The notes under the pieces are model-generated. The model ran no database searches and was not told the DNA's origin. It saw only the letters and a program-made list of their open reading frames with translations. DNA of 64,000 nt from Paenibacillus ginsengarvi (GTDB lineage: Bacteria; Bacillota; Bacilli; Paenibacillales; NBRC-103111): NCBI RefSeq assembly GCF_003626695.1, contig NZ_RBAH01000032.1, forward strand, positions 28,311 through 92,310. Reading direction: 5' to 3'. The position numbers and the translations under genes were made by a program. Positions 17,008 through 25,720 of this stretch are shown in pieces; positions within the stretch are counted from its first letter, which is position 1, and each line of letters starts with the position of its first letter.

Positions 17008-17352
17008 TTACTTTTTGGCGGCGAGCCAGTCGGAGACGGCGCTGATGTCGCTTTCCGACAGCTTGCTTTTGAAGTTCGGCATTGCGCCTTTGCCGTTCGT
17101 AATAATGCCGGCGATCTGATCTTTGGAATATTTGGAGCCGATCGCCGACAGCTTCGGCCCGCCGCCGCCCTCCAGGTTGACGCCGTGACAGCTTGTGCAG
17201 TTTTGCTTGACGATTGCTTGCGCGTCCGCGGTCGTTGCCGTACCGCCGCCGGCTGTGCCTCCCTGGTTCGTTTCCGGGGTTTTGCTTTTTCCGCAGGCGG
17301 AAAGGGCGAGCGCGAGCAGAACGGCCGACCCGATAATCGCAGTTTTTCGCAT
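17008..17352 (-). CDS. Small membrane-anchored cytochrome c lipoprotein (CccB-like)
   Basis: The 114-residue precursor has lipobox LSAC (Cys about residue 20), a Thr/Gly-rich linker and a single haem-binding motif CTSCH (about residues 57-61). The probable axial Met lies in GAMPNFKSKLSESD. The size and arrangement match lipid-anchored cytochrome c-551 of Bacillus (CccB). It is divergent from the gluconate-dehydrogenase-like operon across 184 bp. I infer that it accepts electrons from that dehydrogenase, although the neighbourhood is the only evidence for the pairing. Confidence 0.88.
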   Translation of the reverse strand: MRKTAIIGSAVLLALALSACGKSKTPETNQGGTAGGGTATTADAQAIVKQNCTSCHGVNLEGGGGPKLSAIGSKYSKDQIAGIITNGKGAMPNFKSKLSESDISAVSDWLAAKK

Positions 17353-17536
17353 GTGAGTTTCCCTCCAAGAAGACGGTTGTTTAGATGGAATGCCCCTAGC
17401 ATGCCCGCAGCCTCCATTTTCATTCGCTTTTTTTGCAGATGAAGCCGGTTTGCATAATTTGTTAATCGGTTGCCAAGCCTAATGGAAGCCAGACCAAGTT
17501 TTAGCTGTATAAACTACAACCGAGGAGCAGCGACTT

Positions 17537-18289
17537 ATGACAGATCAGCACTCAGAGCAGCGGCAAACCAACTCCCGGCGCAAGTTTCTGAAATATTCCG
17601 GAGCGGCCATCGGCGGAGCGGTTATAACGGGCGTCATCGCGGGTTGTACGACCAAAGGCAACAATACGGCTACGCCGCCTCCGGCGGAGACGAAGCCCGT
17701 CCAAAACTTCAACGAAGCGACCATGTTTTTCAATCAGGAGCAGCTGCAAATTACGGAAGCGGCAGCCGAACGCATTTTTCCGAAAGATGACCTCGGCCCG
17801 GGAGCGGCAGAGCTTGGAGTCGCCTTTTATATCGACCACCAGCTCGCCGGACAGTTCGGCAATAACGTCCGGGAATACCGGATGGGGCCGTTTGGTCCCA
17901 GCGAAGCGACGCAAGGGGATTACCAGAGCATTCCGCGTCACGCCGTGTTCACGATGGGCTTGCAGGCGATTCAGGACGAGAGCCAGAAGAAGCATCAGAA
18001 AGGGTTCGCGGAACTGACCGACGAGGAGAAGGACACCATCCTCACCTCTCTCCAGAAGGGCGAAATTCAAGTTGTAACCGGAGTTACCGGCCAATCGTTC
18101 TTCAACCTTTTGCGCAGCATGACGATTGAAGGCGCTTATTGCGATCCCGTATACGGGGGCAATAAAAATATGATGGGCTGGAAAATGCGCCAATATCCGG
18201 GCAATCAAATGAGCTACACGGACATTATGGAGAAAGACGAATTTATCGTGATGGAGCCGCGCAGCCTGCACGATCATTTCGCCCACTGA
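17537..18289 (+). CDS. Gluconate 2-dehydrogenase subunit 3-like protein with Tat signal
   Basis: This 250-residue protein has the twin-arginine signal SRRKFLKYSG followed by a hydrophobic stretch, then GCTTKG, which could also serve as a lipobox after Tat export. The mature part resembles the gluconate 2-dehydrogenase subunit 3 family (EQLQITEAAAERIFPKDD, QGFFNLLRSMTIEGAYCDP-type segment, YGGNKNMMGW). This small subunit carries the export signal for the FAD subunit encoded next. The ATG is preceded by CGAGGAGC. It forms an operon with the GMC oxidoreductase, tatC and tatA. Confidence 0.85.
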   Translation: MTDQHSEQRQTNSRRKFLKYSGAAIGGAVITGVIAGCTTKGNNTATPPPAETKPVQNFNEATMFFNQEQLQITEAAAERIFPKDDLGPGAAELGVAFYIDHQLAGQFGNNVREYRMGPFGPSEATQGDYQSIPRHAVFTMGLQAIQDESQKKHQKGFAELTDEEKDTILTSLQKGEIQVVTGVTGQSFFNLLRSMTIEGAYCDPVYGGNKNMMGWKMRQYPGNQMSYTDIMEKDEFIVMEPRSLHDHFAH

Positions 18290-18333
18290 AAGCAGCGTTA
18301 CACATATTATTTACATAGGAAGCGGGGATTGGA

Positions 18334-20058
18334 ATGGCAACGAAATTGCCGAAGGTACCGGTCGTCATCGTCGGAGTGGGATGGTCCGGTGGTATTATTG
18401 CCGCAGAGCTGGCGAAGCAGGGTATCAAGGTGGTCGGCCTGGAGCGCGGTAAGCCGCGCAGCATGAAAGATTACTATATGGTGCACGATGAGCTTCGGTA
18501 TGCCCAGCGTCTGGAGCTTATGCAGGATTTGTCGAGAGAAACGGTGACGTTCCGCAATACGGAAAAAATGACGGCGCGTCCGATGCGCCAGCACGGCTCG
18601 TTCTTGCTCGGAGAAGGACTCGGCGGCGCCAGCGTACACTGGAACGGACAGCTGCCCCGTTTCCTTCCGTACGATTTTCAGATTTACAGCAAAACCGTCG
18701 AACGGTACGGCAAAAGTAAAATACCCGAAGGGATGACGATCCAAGACTGGGGCATCACCTACGACGAGATCGAGCCGTACTACGACAAGTTTGAAAAGAT
18801 GGCCGGCATATCCGGAGGCGATCAGCCGCTCGAGCTGATGGGCAAACGCTCCAGCCCGTACCCGACCAAGCCCATGCTCAAGACGCCGGCGATGAAATTG
18901 TTCGAAGATGCGACGAAAAAGCTGGGCTACCATCCTTATGTGGCTCCTTCCGCAAACTTATCGGAGCAGTATACGAATCCGGACGGCATCACGAGGGCCG
19001 CCTGTCAATATTGCGGCTATTGCGAACGGTTCGGCTGCGAATACGGCGCGAAGGCCGATGCGGTCGTAACGGTGCTGCCGGTTGCCGAAAAGACCGGAAA
19101 CTTCGAGCTTAGAAGCTATTCCAATGTGGTGAAGGTGCTGAACGACGGCAAAAAAGCAAGCGGTGTCGTTTACGTCAATACGCTGACGGGTGACGAGTTT
19201 GAACAGCCTGCCGATGTGGTCATACTGGCCAGCTATTTGTTCAATAACGTCAGGCTGCTGCTTACTTCAAAGCTCGGAACTCCTTATGATCCGGCCACCG
19301 GCAAAGGAGTGATCGGACGTAACTATGCTTATCAGGTTCAAGGCGGGTCCACGACCGCATTTTTCGAAGAGAAGCAATTCAATACGTATGCGGGCGCCGG
19401 CGCACTCGGTATGGAAATTCCGGATTTCAACGGAGACAACTTCGACCACGCGAATTTGCAGTTTATTCATGGCGCGGGCGTTCGCCTGTTCCAGACAGGG
19501 CAGCGCCCGATCGGCAACAATACGGTTCCAGCCGGCACGCCGGCATGGGGCAAAGAGTTCAAGCAAGCCTCCATCAAATATGCTTACAGGACGCTGACCG
19601 TCGCGTCCCAAGGCTCCAACATGCCGTACAAGCATCACTACTTGGATCTCGACCCGACGTACAAGGATGCTAACGGGATGCCGCTCATGCGTATTACGTT
19701 TGATTTCGAGGAGCAGGATCGGCAGATGGTGAAATTTATCGCCGGAAAAACACAAGAAATCGCCAAAGCAATGGGCGCGTCCTCCATAGGGTCGAGCGAT
19801 CAGCTCAATCCGTACAATATCGTGCCCTACCAATCGACCCACAACACGGGCGGGGCTTGCATGGGAGCCGATCCTTCTACGTCAGCGGTCAATTCGTACC
19901 TGCAAATGTGGGATGCGGAAAATGTTTTTGTCGTCGGAGCTTCGGCATTTAACCACAATAGCGGCTACAATCCGACGGGCGTGGTAGGCGCTCTCTCCTA
20001 CCGGACAGCGGAAGGCGTAGCCAAATATTTGAAGCAGGGCAGCGGGCTGGTCGTCTGA
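18334..20058 (+). CDS. GMC-family FAD oxidoreductase (gluconate 2-dehydrogenase large-subunit type)
   Basis: This 574-residue flavoprotein begins with a Rossmann motif VIVGVGWSGGIIAAELA and has no signal peptide of its own, so it is presumably exported in complex with the preceding Tat-signalled subunit. It contains GEGLGGASVHWNGQLPR (FAD domain) and the C-terminal GMC signature with active-site pair HNTGG and NHNSGYNPTG. A Cys-rich segment, CQYCGYCERFGCEYGA (about residues 226-241), resembles the region that holds a 3Fe-4S cluster in FAD-glucose dehydrogenases. Electrons would pass from FAD through this centre to a haem c protein. The oxidised polyol or sugar acid is uncertain. Confidence 0.87.
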   Translation: MATKLPKVPVVIVGVGWSGGIIAAELAKQGIKVVGLERGKPRSMKDYYMVHDELRYAQRLELMQDLSRETVTFRNTEKMTARPMRQHGSFLLGEGLGGASVHWNGQLPRFLPYDFQIYSKTVERYGKSKIPEGMTIQDWGITYDEIEPYYDKFEKMAGISGGDQPLELMGKRSSPYPTKPMLKTPAMKLFEDATKKLGYHPYVAPSANLSEQYTNPDGITRAACQYCGYCERFGCEYGAKADAVVTVLPVAEKTGNFELRSYSNVVKVLNDGKKASGVVYVNTLTGDEFEQPADVVILASYLFNNVRLLLTSKLGTPYDPATGKGVIGRNYAYQVQGGSTTAFFEEKQFNTYAGAGALGMEIPDFNGDNFDHANLQFIHGAGVRLFQTGQRPIGNNTVPAGTPAWGKEFKQASIKYAYRTLTVASQGSNMPYKHHYLDLDPTYKDANGMPLMRITFDFEEQDRQMVKFIAGKTQEIAKAMGASSIGSSDQLNPYNIVPYQSTHNTGGACMGADPSTSAVNSYLQMWDAENVFVVGASAFNHNSGYNPTGVVGALSYRTAEGVAKYLKQGSGLVV

Positions 20059-20086
20059 TCGGCCCCGGCTTTGCAGCTAAGGCGGA

Positions 20087-20815
20087 ATGAGGATGGATCA
20101 GGAAGAGTTGGTTTTTCATTTGACCGAGGTGCGCAAACGGCTTCTGGTCGTGTTCGCGGCGTTTTTCGCGACGTTATGCCTCGGGCTGTACGTATCGCCG
20201 AAGCTGCTGCTGCTGCTCAAAAACCAGCCGGCGGCGGCAAGCATCGAATGGAATGTGTTCGCGTTTACCGACGGGCTGTTCATTTATATGAAGTGCGCCC
20301 TGCTGGTAGCCGTCCTGTTTACGCTTCCCGTTCTGCTGTACCAGATATGGGCGTTCGTCCGGCCTGGACTTACGGAGGAGGAGGCGAAGGGAACGCTGGC
20401 GTACGTGCCGGTGTCGTTCGCGCTGTTTCTTGCAGGGGCGTCATTCAGCTACTTCGTCGTGTTCCCGATGATGCTCGGGTTCATGGAGAAAATGAACCGC
20501 ACGATCGGGGCCGTCGAAACGTACGGGATCGATAAATATTTCTCGTTTCTGTTCAGCGTCGTGTTCCCGATGGCGATCGCCTTCGAGCTTCCCGTCGTGC
20601 TGCTGTTTCTGACGAAGATCGGTCTGCTCACGCCGGGGAGGCTCAAGGCGGCGCGCAAATTCGCTTACCTCGGCCTCGCGATTGTCGGCTCGTGCATCTC
20701 GCCGCCCGATTTCGTTTCGCATCTATCGGTCACGATTCCGCTTATCGTGCTGTTCGAGATCAGCGTCATCGTCTCGTCGCGCCAGTGGAGCCGGATGGAG
20801 CAGCGCGTCTCTTAG
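20087..20815 (+). CDS. tatC: Twin-arginine translocase subunit TatC
   Basis: This 242-residue six-helix membrane protein has the TatC N-terminal signature EELVFHLTEVRKRLL and the conserved FRPGLTEEE-like loop (FVRPGLTEEEAKG), plus SPPDF near the fifth helix. TatC binds the RR signal. It is 28 bp downstream of the GMC gene, in the same operon as a Tat substrate, suggesting a dedicated TatAC pair. ATG at 20087 was used; GCGGAATGAGG precedes it. Confidence 0.93.
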   Translation: MRMDQEELVFHLTEVRKRLLVVFAAFFATLCLGLYVSPKLLLLLKNQPAAASIEWNVFAFTDGLFIYMKCALLVAVLFTLPVLLYQIWAFVRPGLTEEEAKGTLAYVPVSFALFLAGASFSYFVVFPMMLGFMEKMNRTIGAVETYGIDKYFSFLFSVVFPMAIAFELPVVLLFLTKIGLLTPGRLKAARKFAYLGLAIVGSCISPPDFVSHLSVTIPLIVLFEISVIVSSRQWSRMEQRVS

Positions 20816-20869
20816 GGCGTGTTTACAAACGCGCTCTAGCTCCCATACTCATACAAGATCAGAAAGGAA

Positions 20870-21079
20870 GTGGCACACATGTTCAATAATATCGGGATTT
20901 CCGGGCTGATTATCATTCTGGCAATCGCGCTCGTCATCTTCGGGCCGGCCAAGCTGCCCCAGCTCGGCCGGGCATTCGGAGACACGCTTCGCGAGTTCCG
21001 CAATTCAACCCGCGGCATCGCGGACGACGCCGATCCGGCGGATACGAATAACGCGCAGGAAGTAAAGCGTTTGTCGTAA
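20870..21079 (+). CDS. tatA: Twin-arginine translocase subunit TatA
   Basis: The 69-residue protein has one short N-terminal membrane helix, the hinge motif IFGPAKLPQLGRAFGDTLREF and an acidic soluble tail, as usual for TatA of Bacilli. Gram-positive TatA commonly serves both TatA and TatB roles, and no tatB is present. The start is GTG at 20870; an in-frame ATG at 20879 lies 6-12 nt after AAAGGAAGTG and would give a protein three residues shorter. A strong terminator follows. Confidence 0.92.
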   Translation: MAHMFNNIGISGLIIILAIALVIFGPAKLPQLGRAFGDTLREFRNSTRGIADDADPADTNNAQEVKRLS

Positions 21080-21107
21080 GGCGCTCGCAGATTGTCAGGA
21101 ACGAGAA

Positions 21108-21153
21108 AGGATCTCGCTTCCACCACCGGTGGAGGATGAGATCCTTTTTTTCT
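21108..21153 (+). terminator. Terminator after tatA
   Basis: AAGGATCTC pairs with GAGATCCTT, with an inner CCACC/GGTGG stem, followed by TTTTTT. Confidence 0.92.
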
Positions 21154-21179
21154 GAATCAATCCTTGCATAGAAAAACTC

Positions 21180-21208
21180 TTTACAAAATCGTTAATTATC
21201 TTTATGAT
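21180..21208 (+). promoter_or_regulatory. SigA-type promoter of the mannosidase operon
   Basis: TTTACA (21180-21185) and TATGAT (21203-21208) are separated by 17 bp in an A/T-rich stretch. The leader to the start codon is about 110 nt. Confidence 0.75.
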
Positions 21209-21325
21209 TAAATTAATTAATAAAAAGTTCGCAGCAGCAGTCGCAGTCGCATTCGCTTCTCGCCGAAGGTCATTTCAAGGTCATTCGCGCCGCGCTGCCA
21301 AACCCGTACACGCAGGAGGGGCCTC

Positions 21326-24300
21326 ATGCTCTTAACTTTCGAAAAGCTATGGAAACGCATCGTACAATTGGAGAAATATCGCTATATCGATTACCGTGAG
21401 CTGCCTTCCTACCGATTCTGGGTCGACAAGGAAGCCGAGATTGGGGCAATGCCTCCCGCCGAGGCCGAGTGGGGGACGATTAGCGTAGGCGACCGCTGGC
21501 GCGGCTATGACTTGACGGCCTGGCTCAGCGCAAGCGCAGTCATTCCGGCGGAATGGTCGGGACGGAAAGTCGTCGGCTTGTTCGACTTCGGGAAAACCGG
21601 AGCGGGCCACAATTCCGGCTTCGAATCGCTGCTGTACGTAAACGGCGCGCCGTATCAGGGCGTAGGCAGCAATCATAAGGAAGTGTTTTTCCCGGAAACG
21701 CTTGTTGGTGAGCAGGTGGAGCTGCTGTTCAAAATATGGACCGGGCTGAACGGGGAGGAAGGCACGAAAACGGAGCTGGAGCATCAGCTCTCGATGTCCG
21801 GGCTTGCCGTGCTGGAAACCGAGGCGGACGATTTGTATTACACGGCGTTCGCGGTCTGGCATACGATCAAGGTGCTTGGCGACAACAGCTGGGAGAAACA
21901 GGCGCTTCTGAAAGCGCTTGACCGGTCGATCATGCTGATCAACTGGCGGGTTCCGGGGGACGAGGCGTTTTATGCCAGCGTGCGCGAGGCGAACGCAAAG
22001 CTGAAGGAGGAGCTGGAAGCGATTCCGAAATTCCAGCCGCTCACGGTGCGCTGCATCGGGCACACGCATATCGATGTGGCCTGGCTGTGGCGGCTGAGAC
22101 ATACGCGGGAGAAGGCGGCCCGCTCGTTTTCCACCGTCCTGCGCCTGATGGAGCAGTTCCCGGATTATGTGTTTCTGCAAACGATGCCGCAATTGTACGA
22201 ATATATCGAGCGCGACTATCCGGACATTTTTGCCGGCATTCAGGAGCGCGTCAAGGAAGGACGCTGGGAAGCCGGCGGCGCGATGTGGCTGGAATCGGAC
22301 TGCAACATTCCGTCTGGCGAATCGCTCGTCCGCCAGCTGTTGTACGGCATGCGCTATTTCGAGAACAAATTCGGCGTCTCGTGCGACTATTTATGGCTGC
22401 CCGACGTGTTCGGCTACAGCTGGGCGCTTCCGCAAATTTTGCAAAAGAGCGGCCTGCGCTACTTCATGACGACGAAGATCAGTTGGAACGTTTACAACCG
22501 GTTCCCGCACGACACCTTTGTATGGCGGGGAATCGACGGGACGGAAGTGCTCACCCATTATATTACGACGCCCGATCCGGATCTCGCGGACAGCCCGTTC
22601 ACCCGGTTCTACACGTACAACGGCCAAGTCGTTCCGGCGACGCTGGCGGGGATCTGGAACAACTACCGCGACAAGGAAATCAACGACTCCGAGCTGCTGC
22701 TCTCGTACGGCTGGGGAGACGGCGGCGGCGGCCCGACCCGGACGATGCTGGAGCTGCGCAGACGGCTGGAGGATATGCCGGGGCTGCCGAAGGCGACGAC
22801 CGGCCGTGCCGACGAGTTTTTCCGCAGTCTGGAGCAGACGGTGTCGAGCACCGACCGTTACGTGCACCGCTGGGACGGCGAGCTTTATTTGGAGCTTCAT
22901 CGGGGCACCTACACGTCGCAGGGTTATGTGAAGCTGATGAACCGGCGGATGGAGTTTCTGCTGCGCGATGCGGAGATCGTCTCCAGCTTCGCCGCTCCGC
23001 TGGCGGGCTTCGCCTCCTATCCGGCGTTTGCGCTGTACGAGAGCTGGAAAATTGTGCTGCGCAACCAGTTCCACGATATTTTGCCGGGCTCTTCGATTAC
23101 GGCCGTTTACGACGATTGCCGCATCGAATACGCGGAAGCGAAGCAGCTTGCGGACGAAGCGCTCGCGGGCGGACTCGGAAAGCTCGCCTCGTTTGCGGCT
23201 GCGGACGGACGTCCGGGCTGGATGCTGTACAACACGCTGACGTGGGCGCGGAGCGAGCTGGTTCATCTGCCGTGGGAAGACCGCTTTGCGGGCAAACGCT
23301 GGGTGGACGGGGCCGGCAGACCGGTTTCGGCCGAGCGCATTAGCGGATCGGCGGACGGAGATTACCTCCAGCTGTATGTGACGGATATTCCGCCGATGGG
23401 CTACACGACTGTGTATATGGAGCAGGAGAGCGAGCCGGCTTCGCCTGCCGGTGCGGTTATCGTATGCGGAGAGCGTTCGGCTTCCACTCCGTTTTACGAG
23501 ATCGAGTGGAACGAAGCCGGGCAGCTGACGCGACTGTTCGACAAGCGGTCCGGCCGCGAAGTTATCGCCGAAGGCGAGACGGCGAACCGTTTCGACGTTC
23601 ACGAAGACAAACCGGTCAATCACGACAACTGGGAGATCGATATTTTCTATTACGACAAAGTGCGGCAGGTTACCGACATCCGTTCCATCGAGGTGATCGA
23701 GAACGGACCGCAGCGCGCCGTGATCCAGTTTGCCTGGAAGTACGGCAGCACGTCGATCCGCCAGGATATGATCCTTTACGTGCACAATCCGCGCATCGAT
23801 TTCTCCACCTGGGTCGATTGGCAGGAGCGGGAGACGCTGCTTAAGGTCGCCTTCCCGGTGCAAGTGCGGGCGACGGCGGCGACGTACGAAATCCAGTTCG
23901 GGCATGTGCAGCGGCCGACGCACTGGAATACGAGCTGGGACTTCGCCCGCTTCGAAACCTGCGCGCACAAATGGGTCGATCTGTCCGAACGAGGCTTCGG
24001 CGTCAGCCTTATGAACGACTGCAAGTACGGCCACGACATCCGCGACAACGTCATGCGCATCACGCTGCTGAAGTCGTCGAACAAGCCGGACCCGGAATGC
24101 GACAAGGGCGAGCATGTCTTTACATACGCTTTGCTGCCGCATGACGGCGACTGGTTCGCCGCAGGCACCGTGCAGCAGGCGTACCGTCTGAACGTGCCGG
24201 TCGTTATCGGCGCACTGCCTGAGGGCGGCGCAGCGGATTCGTCCGCATCCGCAGGAACGCTTCCCGCGCTGCTCAGCCTGATCGGTGTAGAGAGCGATCA

Positions 24301-24541
24301 CATAATGATCGATACGGTCAAGAAGGCAGAGGATTCGGACGAATGGATCGTACGCTGCTACGAATATGCGGGCAAGCGGGACGAGGCCGGCTTCCGCTTC
24401 CACTATCGCCTCGGCAAGGTGGAAGAGGTCAATCTGGCCGAACGTGAAGCGGCAGCGATGGCTTTCGAAGAGCACGGCTTCCGGGCTTATTTCAAACCGT
24501 TCGAACTGAAGACGTTCCGCATTGCCTTAGCCGGCACATAA
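21326..24541 (+). CDS. GH38 alpha-mannosidase
   Basis: This 1071-residue cytosolic glycoside hydrolase should release alpha-linked mannose from oligosaccharides. An N-terminal beta domain (about 1-240) precedes the catalytic domain, which opens with the zinc motif GHTHIDVAWLWRL (about residues 246-258). The nucleophile motif is WLPDVFGYSWALPQI (Asp about residue 362), and LLSYGWGDGGGGPTR follows. The C-terminal beta domains show GPQRAVIQF and IQFGHVQRPTHWN. There is no signal peptide, so substrate must be imported. The ATG follows CAGGAGGGG. It leads a three-gene operon with a PfkB kinase and a DapA-like aldolase. Confidence 0.93.
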   Translation: MLLTFEKLWKRIVQLEKYRYIDYRELPSYRFWVDKEAEIGAMPPAEAEWGTISVGDRWRGYDLTAWLSASAVIPAEWSGRKVVGLFDFGKTGAGHNSGFESLLYVNGAPYQGVGSNHKEVFFPETLVGEQVELLFKIWTGLNGEEGTKTELEHQLSMSGLAVLETEADDLYYTAFAVWHTIKVLGDNSWEKQALLKALDRSIMLINWRVPGDEAFYASVREANAKLKEELEAIPKFQPLTVRCIGHTHIDVAWLWRLRHTREKAARSFSTVLRLMEQFPDYVFLQTMPQLYEYIERDYPDIFAGIQERVKEGRWEAGGAMWLESDCNIPSGESLVRQLLYGMRYFENKFGVSCDYLWLPDVFGYSWALPQILQKSGLRYFMTTKISWNVYNRFPHDTFVWRGIDGTEVLTHYITTPDPDLADSPFTRFYTYNGQVVPATLAGIWNNYRDKEINDSELLLSYGWGDGGGGPTRTMLELRRRLEDMPGLPKATTGRADEFFRSLEQTVSSTDRYVHRWDGELYLELHRGTYTSQGYVKLMNRRMEFLLRDAEIVSSFAAPLAGFASYPAFALYESWKIVLRNQFHDILPGSSITAVYDDCRIEYAEAKQLADEALAGGLGKLASFAAADGRPGWMLYNTLTWARSELVHLPWEDRFAGKRWVDGAGRPVSAERISGSADGDYLQLYVTDIPPMGYTTVYMEQESEPASPAGAVIVCGERSASTPFYEIEWNEAGQLTRLFDKRSGREVIAEGETANRFDVHEDKPVNHDNWEIDIFYYDKVRQVTDIRSIEVIENGPQRAVIQFAWKYGSTSIRQDMILYVHNPRIDFSTWVDWQERETLLKVAFPVQVRATAATYEIQFGHVQRPTHWNTSWDFARFETCAHKWVDLSERGFGVSLMNDCKYGHDIRDNVMRITLLKSSNKPDPECDKGEHVFTYALLPHDGDWFAAGTVQQAYRLNVPVVIGALPEGGAADSSASAGTLPALLSLIGVESDHIMIDTVKKAEDSDEWIVRCYEYAGKRDEAGFRFHYRLGKVEEVNLAEREAAAMAFEEHGFRAYFKPFELKTFRIALAGT

Positions 24542-24589
24542 AGCTCATGAACAGATTCGCGCCATAAGGGTGGGAAGGGAGACAGTTGT

Positions 24590-25669
24590 ATGGAAGAGGA
24601 AATTTTCGGTTTATCTTCCGTTCCACAATATACCGGATTGACACGGGAAAGAGTAGCCGGCATTTTGAAAGGGATATCCAAGGTAAAAGCCGGGGTAATC
24701 GGGGACGCTTGCCTTGACGTGTACTGGCATGTCGATATGACGATCAGCGAGCTGTCCCGCGAGACGCCCCATTACAACTTGCCGGTCATCCGCGAAACGT
24801 TCGGCCCGGGTGCGGCGGGCAACGTAGCGAGCAATTTTCGCTCTATCGGCTGCCAGGAAGTAAGCATCTGCTCGATCGTCGGGGACGACTGGAGATGGAC
24901 GCTGCTGAAAGATTCGCTGAAGCAGCGCGGCATTAACGATTCGTATACGTTGTCCGAAAAAGGCCGGGTCACTCCGGCCTACTGCAAAACGATACTGCGC
25001 GGCTTACAGGATGCGGAGCAGGAGGCGCCGCGTATCGATTTCATCAATCTCGACGCCCCGTTTGACGCGATGCAGCGCAAACTCATTGGCGAGCTGGACA
25101 AAATGGCCGAGAACGTCGATATTATCAGCGTGACGGATCAGCTCAAATCGGGCGTGGTCGGCGATCTGCTGCGGGAACGCCTGAAATACTGGGCGTCCCG
25201 GGGCAAGCGGATCGTCGTCGATAGCCGGGAAAATATAGGCAAGTACAAAAACGTCATCGTGAAGCCGAACGAAATCGAGGTGCTTCGCTGGTGCTACGGC
25301 AGCCTGAAGTACCATCCGTCTTCGGAGAGCGAAATTATGAAGGCCGGCAAGCAGCTTGCGAGGGTCGTCGAGTCGCCTTGCTGCGTCACGCTTGGCGACA
25401 AAGGGGCGCTCTGGCTGGAGCAGGATGAAGTGACGTACGTGCCGACGGCTCCCGTCAAGCCGCCGATCGATATCGTGGGTGCGGGCGATACGTTCTCCGC
25501 AGCGCTGTTGTCCGCGCTTGCCACCGGCTGCAGCGGTCCGGAGGCCGCCGCCTTCGCGCACCTCGCCGCCGCGGTGTCCGTCCGCAAGCTGGGCGGCGTC
25601 GGCGCGGCAACGCCGCAAGAAATTTTGCAGCGCTTCGACGAAACGGTCAAGCTGCAAAAAACGCACTGA
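24590..25669 (+). CDS. PfkB-family carbohydrate kinase (RfaE/HldE kinase-like)
   Basis: This 359-residue ribokinase-fold protein has GPGAAGNVASNFRSIGC (substrate side), VDSRENIGKYKNVIVKPNEIE and the PfkB signature DIVGAGDTFSAALLSALA with the catalytic Asp (about residues 296-312). Among PfkB proteins the N-terminal half most resembles the kinase domain of heptose-phosphate synthase (RfaE), but the neighbours do not suggest LPS heptose. AAGGGAG precedes the ATG. It probably phosphorylates a sugar or sugar acid released by this operon. Confidence 0.85.
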   Translation: MEEEIFGLSSVPQYTGLTRERVAGILKGISKVKAGVIGDACLDVYWHVDMTISELSRETPHYNLPVIRETFGPGAAGNVASNFRSIGCQEVSICSIVGDDWRWTLLKDSLKQRGINDSYTLSEKGRVTPAYCKTILRGLQDAEQEAPRIDFINLDAPFDAMQRKLIGELDKMAENVDIISVTDQLKSGVVGDLLRERLKYWASRGKRIVVDSRENIGKYKNVIVKPNEIEVLRWCYGSLKYHPSSESEIMKAGKQLARVVESPCCVTLGDKGALWLEQDEVTYVPTAPVKPPIDIVGAGDTFSAALLSALATGCSGPEAAAFAHLAAAVSVRKLGGVGAATPQEILQRFDETVKLQKTH

Positions 25670-25720
25670 GCCAAGCCGGTTCAGCCCGGAGGAGTCCAAC
25701 CAGAAACGGGAGTGGATAGC

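Noticed and set aside
22391..24475. 694-codon open frame on the minus strand
   Set aside because: It is antisense to the GH38 mannosidase gene, is Arg/His-rich with no recognisable motif or ribosome binding site, and is explained by high GC in the opposite frame.
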